Assembly (NCBI GenBank): GCA_027577415.1
Contig: JANBQS010000048.1
Span: 1-45,605 of the forward strand
Reading direction: 5' to 3'
Origin: Coemansia sp. RSA 922
Taxonomy: Eukaryota > Kickxellomycota > Kickxellomycetes > Kickxellales > Kickxellaceae
Length of the DNA: 45,605 nucleotides
Positions 17,554 through 27,000 of this stretch are shown here, piece after piece. Both the position numbers and the translations under genes were made by a program. Each line of letters begins with the position of its first letter. Position 1 is the stretch's first letter. The notes beneath the pieces are model-generated. The model saw only the letters and a program-made list of their open reading frames with translations. It was not told where the DNA came from and did not search any database.

Positions 17554-18474
17554 TCAGGTGTATTTGGCACAGGCTTCCTTGATGGCATTGACAGCGATAT
17601 CGAGCTTTGTAGTCTCTGCAGAGTCCAACTTGACGTCAAAGGACTGCCCCACGCCACCGCTTCCAATAGCGGCAGGCCAGGACATGTAGCAGCCAAGGTT
17701 CTCGACATAGTGGGTTAGAGGAAACACCTGGCTAGTGTTGTTGAGCAGGGCCTCGGCAATGATAGCAGCACACATTCCAATGCCATAGTAGGTCGAGCCC
17801 TTAGCCTCGATGATCTCGTAGGCCTTGCGCGCGATCTTCTGGTTGATAGAGTCCAAGTCCAAGCCCCGCAGCTTGGGGTGGTCCAACAGTGGGAGGCCAC
17901 CAATACGTGCCGACGACCATCCAGTGAACTGGTTATCGCCATGCTCGCCCAACATGTAGGCGTGGATAGACGTGGGCGACACACCAGTGATATCGGACAG
18001 GGTGTTGCGTAGACGGCCAGAGTCCAGGTAAGTGCCAGAGCCAATGACCTGTGCGCGGGGTAGGCCTGATGTTGTCTGCGCAATGTGCGTGAGCACGTCT
18101 ACTGGGTTGGATACCAGCAGAAGCTTGGCTGTCGATTTGATGGGCTGCAGGCTATCCATGATACTCTTGATGATCGTGTAGTTGCGGTCGATGAGATTTG
18201 AGCGGGGCTCGTCGGGCTTTTGGCGTGCTCCGGCGGTTATAATGATGACGTCCGCTTGCCCGGCCTCCTTGAACGATGCCTGGCGACAGGTGCCGGGCAT
18301 CGTGAACGAGGCGTCGCTTATGTCTAGTGCTTGGCCGAGTGCTGCCTTGTCGGATAGGTCGACGATCAGGACTTCGGCAGGGACGCCCTTGGCAATCAGG
18401 GCAAACGCAGTAGATGCGCCGACGTTTCCGCCGCCACCGATAACGGCGACTTTCTGCTTGGGTATTGAGGCCAT
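17554..18474 (-). CDS. L-lactate dehydrogenase (NAD-dependent)
   Basis: 306 residues from ATG 18474; an in-frame upstream ATG would add a Leu/Ser-rich leader that the family lacks, so the shorter start is chosen. The Rossmann motif GGGGNVGAST is at residues 13-22 and NAD-ribose Asp39 follows the second strand. Substrate specificity residue Gln85 in AGARQKPDEPR is the LDH-type Gln (position 102 of dogfish LDH) rather than the Arg of malate dehydrogenases. Catalytic Asp151 and Arg154 lie in YLDSGRLR and His178 in LGEHGD. It would convert pyruvate and NADH to L-lactate in the cytosol. L-LDH is known from Mucoromycota and some other early fungi and is lost in many Dikarya. It shares a divergent 354-bp promoter with calcineurin B. 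Confidence 0.9.
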   Translation of the reverse strand: MASIPKQKVAVIGGGGNVGASTAFALIAKGVPAEVLIVDLSDKAALGQALDISDASFTMPGTCRQASFKEAGQADVIIITAGARQKPDEPRSNLIDRNYTIIKSIMDSLQPIKSTAKLLLVSNPVDVLTHIAQTTSGLPRAQVIGSGTYLDSGRLRNTLSDITGVSPTSIHAYMLGEHGDNQFTGWSSARIGGLPLLDHPKLRGLDLDSINQKIARKAYEIIEAKGSTYYGIGMCAAIIAEALLNNTSQVFPLTHYVENLGCYMSWPAAIGSGGVGQSFDVKLDSAETTKLDIAVNAIKEACAKYT

Positions 18475-18828
18475 GGCACGATGTAGTAAATGTAAAGATA
18501 TATGTGTGTAAAGAGGACAAAGAGAGGATGCTGATAGTACTACTGAAAACGCGAGTGAGAGCGAGTATTTATGCCTTCTTTGATGCACACCCACGCACAG
18601 ACGATGCAAGGCAAAGCCTAGGCCTCAGGTGACAAGTGATGACATGGCCTGATTATCGCTGGCGACTCGATTGCTCTGATGAATGCGAGCTGAGCTGGCT
18701 GGAAGCGACTCACTTGCGGAGAGACATCTTTGTGGTGACATTTTCTTCATTCACGTGTTGATAATTTCTTTTTCTGTTATTAGAGCACACGCGCGCATTC
18801 TTTTTTTTACGCTATTATAATTTCAAAA
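18475..18828. promoter_or_regulatory. Divergent promoter between LDH and CNB1
   Basis: 354 bp separate the two ATGs. Toward CNB1 the last ~80 bp are T-rich (TTTCTTTTTCTG, then a T run at 18800-18808). Toward LDH the leader is rich in CT on the coding strand. No defined operator seen. Confidence 0.45.
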
Positions 18829-19359
18829 ATGGGAAATGCCAATTCGATTGCCCTGGGAGAACTAGTAGAGTCGACAAACTTCACAGCCGAGGAGATACAC
18901 CGGCTTTACAAGCGCTTTTCAAAGCTAGATAAGGACAAGTCTGGCACTATTGACAAGGACGAGTTTCTGTCTATTCCGCAGCTAGCAAACAATCCACTTT
19001 CGACACGACTGATAGATATATTCGATACCGACGGTGGCGGCGATGTAGACTTTAAGGAGTTTATCACCGGACTCAGTACATTTAGCAGCAAAGGGGCAAA
19101 GGAGGAGAAGCTGCGCTTTGCCTTTAAAATCTACGATATTGACCGCGACGGCTATATCTCCAATGGCGAGCTGTTCATGGTGCTCAAGATGATGGTAGGA
19201 AATAATCTGACTCCTGCTCAGCTACAGCAGATTGTCGACAAGACTATTCGGGAAGCAGACCGGAACGGCGACGGCAAAGTTGACTTTGAAGAGTTCCAGC
19301 TCTTTGTTGCGCGAACAGACGTTGCCAACCAGCTGACTATAGATACAGAAAAGATATGA
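18829..19359 (+). CDS. CNB1: Calcineurin regulatory subunit B
   Basis: 176 residues, the usual size. It is the calcium-binding subunit of the protein phosphatase calcineurin (PP2B). MGNANS at the N-terminus fits the N-myristoylation signal of the family. Four EF-hand loops are intact: residues 34-45 ([12 protein letters not shown]), 66-77 ([12 protein letters not shown]), 103-114 ([12 protein letters not shown]) and 144-155 ([12 protein letters not shown]). The central helix and the C-terminal LTIDTEKI region match the family. The start is the first ATG after a T-rich leader (AAAAATGG). There are no introns in this copy, whereas many fungal CNB1 genes have several. It is convergent with the first P5B ATPase gene; the stops are 88 bp apart. 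Confidence 0.95.
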   Translation: MGNANSIALGELVESTNFTAEEIHRLYKRFSKLDKDKSGTIDKDEFLSIPQLANNPLSTRLIDIFDTDGGGDVDFKEFITGLSTFSSKGAKEEKLRFAFKIYDIDRDGYISNGELFMVLKMMVGNNLTPAQLQQIVDKTIREADRNGDGKVDFEEFQLFVARTDVANQLTIDTEKI

Positions 19360-19447
19360 GCACCGACGTTTAATTGTTGTTTGTAATAATAATAAGACTT
19401 TTATTGAACACGTAATAATTCACAGCTTTCTACCCTAACTGTATCCG

Positions 19448-22400
19448 TTAGTACCAAGATGACCCACCAGCCATACAGCTCAGGAGGAGCTTGTACTCTT
19501 TCCTGTTTTGCCGCTGGCCAAGTCGAGCCCACAGCCCGCTGTGCCCAGTGTGTCCTACCTCGCCAGCCGCCAGCTCGTATCTTTTGTACAATTTGCCGCT
19601 ACAAACGAGCTTGATCAGACGAAACACTTTGGCAAGCGGAATCGCTAGGCGCGGAAACAAGAGCCATTCGCCAAGATAGCACAGGGCAAAGTTGGCAGCA
19701 GCCATGCCTAAAATCGTGAACCGCCAGCTAACCTTGGTGTGCATTAGGCCAAATAGTGACAAAAGGCCGTCGACAGGAGCCAACAGAACCCACAGGTCGA
19801 AGATCAGGATCACTATGACGACAGCAACGTAAGAATAGTTGCGGTAGGCTGGCTGGCGATACGGTGGGCCAATGTTGAAGATGGCACCGGCAAACAAGTA
19901 CTGGAATGACGTGAACAGAAACATTGCCGTGTTTAAATCGCCCTCCTTTGGCGTAGAGTCCGGGTCATTGGGGTCAGCTGGAACTTGCTTCTGATACCAC
20001 GGCTGCGACTCGGTCATAAAGTACACGGCGATCTGGAATCCAATAACCAAAGCCACGTTTCCCAGCAGCGAAGCCAAGACTTTTTTGCTCGTCAAGCTGG
20101 CAGATGGACGCTTGGGCACAAGTCGCTTGAATGGCCTCGCGCGGTCCATACAGATGGCCACGGGCAATATGGTAAAGAGGTCCACGTAGAGGTATTCGCC
20201 GTCGGTCAGGTTGACATTGTAGATGTATAGCAGGCAGCAGGTCGTGAACTGAATCATGCTGTACAGCGCCATGTACTTGAAGCAGCCAAAGCTCGTAGCT
20301 ATCGAGCATCTCCCTTCCTTCAGCAACCGCGTAACACAGCTAATGTTGTCTGTCCGAGATGTGAATGGCGCAGCAACGCTGGCTTCGGCCTCGCTGAGCG
20401 ATATCCCCACATCGGCCGATTTCAGCGCGCCACAGTCGTTGGCGCCATCGCCACAAAAGCCCGTGATATAGCCCAGCTCTTGCATTTGCTCGATCATCTC
20501 GGCCTTTTGCTCGGGCGACATGCGGGCGTAAACTGCAGCGCGCATCAACATATGCTTCCAAGTATCGGTACTGTGCGCATACCGCGACAAATAGCCAAAC
20601 ACATCGCCAGTGATGGCCACGCAGTACCGGCCAGACTGTGCCAGCTCTGCAGCCAGCTCGACCGCCATCACGTCATTTGAATCGGTTGCTCTGGGTACAA
20701 GCGAAACTGGGTCAAGTACAATGCCCAACCCTGCGTAATGAACCCAGCTTACTGCTGCCAGAGGAGCATGAATGTTATACTCGCAGTCCTTAACCGCCAT
20801 GTCACTCGCACCAGCTAGCCGCGAGACAAACACTTGGACGCCTGGCGCAACAAGCGAGCACTCTCGAGCGACACTGACGGCAGTAAGCGGATTGTCGCCA
20901 GTGCACATGATTGAGCGGATCTGTGCTTCGCGCAGCTCTTCAAGAACGCCTTGTGTGGCCGGCTTGAGACGATTCTCAAACACCAGAAAGCCCATGAAGC
21001 TCAAATCACACTCGACGCTGGCCCGATCAAGTGCGGCAGCATCGCGCCAGGACTGCTGCAAGGTCTTCCCCGCCAGTGCGATCACTCGGTAGCCGTGCTG
21101 CGTGTACTTGTTTAGGACCTGGTCGTAGTCGGCGGGCACAGACGTTGGAATACACAGCGTTCTCACAACCTCGGGCGCTCCCTTAACATAGACTTCTGCA
21201 TAGCCTCCATGCAATCGCTTGGCGATAACGCTGGCGCGGCAAAGACTCGAAGAGAACTCAAAACACCTCAAGATCCCGACCTCCTCCAAGCAGCCAATGC
21301 CAGAGCCACAGACAGTATTGGGATCTGGGCTCTCATTATCACTGTTCGTCGGCAGGTCAAGCATAGACGCTGCCGGCGGGTGCACTACCGTCTGCAACAT
21401 GTTGGTGGCTAAGCTGGAAGATGGACTATTGTCGTCACCGCTGCTGTCGTTTCCCGACGACTTTTGCATATTGGCCATGTCATTCTCTTCGATCTGCCAG
21501 CCAGTGAATTCGAGCATCTTGACCTCCAACGGATCGCCGACAGGGGCACCATTAACTAGGCGCAGCGAATGGCATGTAGCAAGCGCATTAGCTACTGTCA
21601 AGCATGGAATCCCAGCCACATCGACTAGCTCGCCAGATTCCGCTATAGCCACAGACTCGGCTACTTGCTCAATGGTCGAGTGCATGTCCACAAACTGCCT
21701 AGTTGACTGACTGGCGATACGCACGCCCAAAAGATCAAGGCCCGTTTCAGTTAGCGTCCCAGTCTTGTCAAAGCACATTAGCGCGACCTTGCTGGCTACG
21801 TTGATCCGCGACGGGCTTATACAGAATATCCCCTCCTTGCGCAAACGCCGAGCGGCAAACGCCATTCCAATCGACATACATGCTGGAAGCGCTGGCGGTA
21901 CGACGACTGTAATAAGGTCAAGAGCCTTCTTTGCGATAGCTCCATTCGAGACGCCTAGACGATGAAGGTTGATCGAGTTAACGGTAAAGCCAATAACTGC
22001 AATGCCTGCAAGCACGCCGATGAAGCGAAAAGCGTCGCGGTAAAACCGGAACTTTGTTGGACGCGGAAACAGAATCGACCTCACAAGCGTGCCCTTTGTC
22101 GTGCAGAATCCAGTACGCAAAACCATCGCAGTCGCTCGCAACTGACTTGTGCCAGCTTGACCAGTGTTCGTACGACTCGCAGTCTGCTTGCCATAAACAC
22201 TGTTCACTTTGCGCACACGAACAAGGTGAGTGCCCGCAAATAGAATGTGGCGGGACATGGACGGCTTGAGCGTATGTGCTGCCATATCGATTTCCTGCAG
22301 TACTCGGCTGGTGTGTTCTAAGGGTGACTTGGACTCTGGAACGCTCTCGCCAGTTAGCATGCTCTCGTTGACTACGCAGTCGCCCTCCAGTAACACGGCA

Positions 22401-23269
22401 TCGCACGGCAAGGCAGCGAATTTCGCGTCAGCCAGGTCAAAAATATCACCAGGTACCAAGTCACTCGACGCCACCTCAGACCAATGTCCAGCACGAAGTA
22501 CGAGTACATCACAGGTATAGGCCGACATCTCGCGGATCTTGCGCATCGTTCGCTTGGTAGAGATCAGCGTACTGGCAATGGAAATAGCCGATATGACAAA
22601 GATTGCGCATGCGTAGTAGTAGTAGTCCTCGCAGCTCCAGATAATTATGCTTGCCAGCTGGAATATGTAAAATGGGTTGAGTACTTCCTCCCACAGCAAG
22701 CGCAGATAGGTCTTTTCACGAATGTCGATAACGCACTGCCCAAAGATAGACATGCGCTGCCTGTGTATCCGCTCACTAAGTCCGGCAAGGCCCGTTGCTA
22801 CGCCCAATGTCCACTCTGGGTCCTTCCACCGGCTTATAGGCACAAACTGCGCTGAGGCGGGGAGATACGCGAATCTGTAGTGTCGAAAAGTAAACATGCG
22901 AAGCTCGCCCGGGCCATCTCCGTACTGCTCAATATGTTTTTCGCTATCCTGCGGGTTAAACGCCGCCTCCAGAGTGCCGTCGAACTGGACAGCGCTGACT
23001 ACCTCGAGAGACACGAACTTTCCGCCGCTTGATACGTGGACACACTCTGCCTCGCTCAGCGGCGCCTGCTTTAGCAATAGCCAAGTGGAAAAGGTGTGGA
23101 ACCACGAGTCCACAATGAAAATAATACCGGCAGTACAGACGACTAGAATCCAGTACACTACCGAGCCTGCTGCAGACCGCCGACATCCGCGTACAGTGAT
23201 GTTCATGTCTTCCTCCGCCAGTCCTATGTCCTGCACATAGTCAGGTCGACTCGCTCGTACTATCAACAT
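19448..23269 (-). CDS. P5B-type P-type ATPase, ATP13A2/Ypk9-like (paralogue 1)
   Basis: 1273 residues from ATG 23269. P5B ATPases are vacuolar/lysosomal transporters; ATP13A2 exports polyamines from the lysosome. The N-terminal LAEEDMNITVRGCR segment is the P5B cytosolic entry motif, followed by paired hydrophobic hairpins. The actuator domain has LTGESVP. The membrane motif PPALPA (458-463) defines the P5B group. The phosphorylation motif is DKTGTLTE with Asp501, and the hinge has GDGANDCGAL. A C-terminal membrane domain with about six segments follows, and the protein ends ...SSWY. No intron is apparent, and the long disordered N-terminus of its neighbour is missing. It lies head-to-tail with a second P5B gene 754 bp away; the two are clearly homologous but well diverged. 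The short Met-Leu start could hide an upstream exon. Confidence 0.9.
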   Translation of the reverse strand: MLIVRASRPDYVQDIGLAEEDMNITVRGCRRSAAGSVVYWILVVCTAGIIFIVDSWFHTFSTWLLLKQAPLSEAECVHVSSGGKFVSLEVVSAVQFDGTLEAAFNPQDSEKHIEQYGDGPGELRMFTFRHYRFAYLPASAQFVPISRWKDPEWTLGVATGLAGLSERIHRQRMSIFGQCVIDIREKTYLRLLWEEVLNPFYIFQLASIIIWSCEDYYYYACAIFVISAISIASTLISTKRTMRKIREMSAYTCDVLVLRAGHWSEVASSDLVPGDIFDLADAKFAALPCDAVLLEGDCVVNESMLTGESVPESKSPLEHTSRVLQEIDMAAHTLKPSMSRHILFAGTHLVRVRKVNSVYGKQTASRTNTGQAGTSQLRATAMVLRTGFCTTKGTLVRSILFPRPTKFRFYRDAFRFIGVLAGIAVIGFTVNSINLHRLGVSNGAIAKKALDLITVVVPPALPACMSIGMAFAARRLRKEGIFCISPSRINVASKVALMCFDKTGTLTETGLDLLGVRIASQSTRQFVDMHSTIEQVAESVAIAESGELVDVAGIPCLTVANALATCHSLRLVNGAPVGDPLEVKMLEFTGWQIEENDMANMQKSSGNDSSGDDNSPSSSLATNMLQTVVHPPAASMLDLPTNSDNESPDPNTVCGSGIGCLEEVGILRCFEFSSSLCRASVIAKRLHGGYAEVYVKGAPEVVRTLCIPTSVPADYDQVLNKYTQHGYRVIALAGKTLQQSWRDAAALDRASVECDLSFMGFLVFENRLKPATQGVLEELREAQIRSIMCTGDNPLTAVSVARECSLVAPGVQVFVSRLAGASDMAVKDCEYNIHAPLAAVSWVHYAGLGIVLDPVSLVPRATDSNDVMAVELAAELAQSGRYCVAITGDVFGYLSRYAHSTDTWKHMLMRAAVYARMSPEQKAEMIEQMQELGYITGFCGDGANDCGALKSADVGISLSEAEASVAAPFTSRTDNISCVTRLLKEGRCSIATSFGCFKYMALYSMIQFTTCCLLYIYNVNLTDGEYLYVDLFTILPVAICMDRARPFKRLVPKRPSASLTSKKVLASLLGNVALVIGFQIAVYFMTESQPWYQKQVPADPNDPDSTPKEGDLNTAMFLFTSFQYLFAGAIFNIGPPYRQPAYRNYSYVAVVIVILIFDLWVLLAPVDGLLSLFGLMHTKVSWRFTILGMAAANFALCYLGEWLLFPRLAIPLAKVFRLIKLVCSGKLYKRYELAAGEVGHTGHSGLWARLGQRQNRKEYKLLLSCMAGGSSWY

Positions 23270-24022
23270 AGCAGGCAGCAAGAGTGAGAGTGGGGGGCGT
23301 TAGATACTATAAAAATGACTGACAAGAATATGAAGAAAACGAGGTGGCGGTCATAGACTCAAGGGTGAGTGAAGGAGCTTTTGACATTCGCCACTAGTGA
23401 GCTGTCACGCTGACTTTGCCATCTCCCTCCCTCCCTCCCTCTCCTCTAGACAATGCTGCGTATATTGTCTGCCACTGATGTCATTGTCCCTCTTACCCCA
23501 ATCACCATCCCGTATTCCATGGTGGCTGCTTGTGGCGTATGTGGAAGTCTCTTCTCGCCCAAGCTCTACTGGCGCCTGGCTTAAATGGGGACTAGCCTCG
23601 GCAGCCTTGGTAGTGGACACAATGTTCGGTAAGTCTGCCATTCGGTGTAATACTTTAATGGCTGCTCCAGTCCCTAAAGACTATCGTAGGCGACGGACAA
23701 CAAGATAATGCAATAACGCTGAAATTAACAAAGCCAAAAGAGCTCCCCTGTGGCTAAGATAGAGTTACAGCTCCTGGCGCATCCGAATTAGTTACCAACC
23801 GAGGATTGACTAAAGAGTTTGTCGTTTTTGGTTGGGGGATGGGGAGCTCTAAATAGCAAAGGGCGCGCGCATTTCCCTTGCACAATAACCGCTATGTTGG
23901 GTAAAAAAGAAAGAAAAAAAGGCAAATCATCAAGAAGAGTGCAAAAATTTTTTGGTTCTACATGGGGATGAAAAAAAATAAAATTGTATGTTCCAAGAAA
24001 CACTGCTCGAGTTACACGCTTT
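23270..24022. other. Spacer between the two P5B ATPase genes
   Basis: About 750 bp containing the promoter of paralogue 1. It includes a pyrimidine run of CTCC units (about 23423-23446) and an inverted repeat AGACAAT / ATTGTCT (23448-23454 and 23464-23470) with a 9-bp spacer. Next to the 3' end of paralogue 2 it is A-rich. No coding sequence supported. Confidence 0.45.
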
Positions 24023-27000
24023 CTAATACCAAGCGGGAATGCCCATTTCTCGCAAGATGCGCTTGTACGGCTTGGAGTCAGTCTTTCGCGCAATCTCCTC
24101 CCACGTAGGTGGTGAGCGACCGTCCTCCAAGTCGCCGCCATCTGCTGAATAGGCCATGTCAGTCTCAGCGCCATTGATAGTAGCGCTTGAGCTTCCGATC
24201 GCACTGGCTGGCTCCCCCGTTCGCAAGTCAAAGCGCGGCTTGCTTGGTGTCGCCGGAGCACGGCCATAGCCGCCCGCAGCAGAGTCGCTCATGGGGCCAT
24301 CCTCTATGCGAGACACTTTGGAATAGCGATGACGAGTGTTGCGCAAAAAATGACGACGGGCCAAGTACTTGACTATGCGCCCGAACTTTGCCACTGTGGG
24401 CGCTAGCCAGGGGAAGACCCAGCGCTCGCCAACCGAGCTCAGCCCAAAGTTCACGGCTGCCCACACCACCAACGTGCGGCGGAAGCTTGTGCTGATATCT
24501 ATTAGCTCAAACACGCGGTTGGCCCAGTCGTTCGGGTTGAGGGTCAGGAACAGCGTAAAGATCACCAACAACGAACAAGTAATCATAAACCCGTGGTTGC
24601 GCAAGTTGGACTGGCGGTATGGAGGGCCAATGCTAAACACACAGGCCACCAGGATGTACTGGAAAGACGATGCCAAGAACAGCGCCGTATTCTCAAAGCT
24701 GCGAATCAACAGCGTGTCCCTGTCATTGGGATCCTCTCGAACAGGCGGCGAGTAGTGATCGGACTGCTTGACTAGGCGGAAGACAATGGCCTGAATACTA
24801 GAGTTGATGATGATCTGGCCAAACAGCGAAGTGAGAACCTTCTTGCTCATCAAATTGGCTGTCGGACGCTTGGGCATAATGCGGTGGAACGCTGGCGTAC
24901 GGCCCATGAAGATCGCCAGAGGCACGATAATGAACAGGTCAATGTACAGAAACTGAAAGTCGCCCAGACCGCCACCAAACTCGTATAGCATGCTGACTGA
25001 AGTAAACTGGATGATGCTGTACAGTGCCATGTACTTGAAGCAGCTAAAGCTGGTCACCAGTGCGGCGCGGCCTTCGCGAATAACCTCCAACACACACTGG
25101 ATGTCAGTGGAGTGTGAGGTGAATGGCGCAGCTACGCTGGCCTCGGCCTCACTCAGGGACAGCCCCACGTCCGCCGCGCGTAGAGCACCGCAGTCATTGG
25201 CGCCATCACCGCAGAACCCTGTACAATAGCCGATCGCTTGCAGTCGCTCGACCAGCTCGGCCTTTTCATCGGGAGACATGCGGGCATAGATTGCAGCGCG
25301 CATCAGCATTCGCCCAATTGTCACGTCGGGGGCCTCGTCCATCATGTACCGAAAGACCTCGCCAGTCACTGCCACGCAGTAGTTTCCATTAGTCGCCAGC
25401 GACATGTCTAGATCGGTGTAGTTGTGCAGCCAGTTAAAGTAGAGCTGTTGCTGGCGCTCCATCTCCTCTGAGGTCTCCGCCAAGTCGGAGGTAACCAAGC
25501 GCTCTTTGACCTGCGAAGTGGCCAGACGGGGCTCGAGTGTGTAAGGATCAAGGACTCGCATCTCGTCACTGGAATCCTCCCACACGACCATTGCGCGCAC
25601 GTCGACACCGCCGCTGCCATTCCCACCATTGCTATTGCTGCAGCTAGCCTCGTCGGCAGAGTTGGTCACAGCCGTAGGAACAGGAACAACTTCCTTTCGG
25701 CGGATAAGCCTCGGGATAAAGACGCGCATATCCTCAGGCACCATTCTACACTCGCGGCCAACGCTAATTGCAGTCAGGACGTTGTCGCCAGTGCACATTA
25801 TCTGGCGGATCTTGGCTCCACGCAGCTCATCCAGCACCGGCGCTGTAGTCGGCTTGAGCTTGTTCTCAAACACCAAAAACCCAATGAATATCAACTCTTG
25901 CTCGACAGCATCACGCTTTAGGCGCTGTAGTTTGGGCCAAGACATTTTGAGCGATTTGCCAGCCAGCGCAATAACGCGATAACCGTGGTTGGTGTACTCT
26001 AGCAATGCACGGTCAAAGTCTCGAGGAATGGTGTCAGAGAAGCAAAGCTCGCGTATAGCCTCTGGCGCACCCTTGACGTACACCTCGTTGTACCGAGCTC
26101 CCAAGCGCTTAGCCACCACGCTTTGACGTCGTAGGGCAGCCGAAAAGTCGAACGTACGGATAATACCCAGCTCGTATACGTTGATACCGCCAGCCCCATC
26201 GAGCGTGAAGCGGTCCGAATGTGGCGGCCGCACGACTGCCGGGACGGGCATCGCTGACTTGCCTACAGGCTGGCTGACTGCGGCGGCAACCCCTGCTGAC
26301 ATATGGCCGATAAGCGCGCTCTGTGGAGCTGGGACACCAGTATAGTCCTCGCCCTCTTCTAAGATCCACCCAGTCGACTCAAACATCTTGATATCGAGGG
26401 GGTCGCCCACTAGCTTGCCGTCAACAAGTTTGACTGCGTGGCAAGTAGCTAGCGCATGCAATGCGCATAGCTTGGACGGGTCGACAGCTCTCCGTGGTGC
26501 AGTCATCGATGAGCTTCGGTCAAGGTCGGCTAGTCCCCCTGGCAGTCCCATCGCATGCGAGCTGCCTACGCTGCTGAACGCCGAACTAGGAGCGGTGGGC
26601 GCAGATGCGGGGCCAATGGGCAGATGCCGCGGGTTTTCTTGCAACTCGACGAATTTGCAAGCATCATAGTCCACCGCGCACACCCCCAGTACGTCCAGGC
26701 CTTCCTCAGTCAGCGTACCAGTCTTGTCAAAGCACATGACGTTGATCTTACCACAGACATTGATTCGGGTCGGACTGATGCAGTATATGTGGCGCTTCCG
26801 CAGACGAGCCAAGGCAAAGCTCACGCCAATCGACATAGTTGCCGGTAGTGCTGGCGGAACAACCACCGTAATGAGATCCAAGGCGCGTACGGTGATGATG
26901 CGAGCGTTCAGGCCCAAGCGCAAAAAGTTACCAATGCTAGCCAAGAATCCAAGCACGGCAATTCCCGCAAGTACGCCGATAAACCTGAACGAGTCATCGT

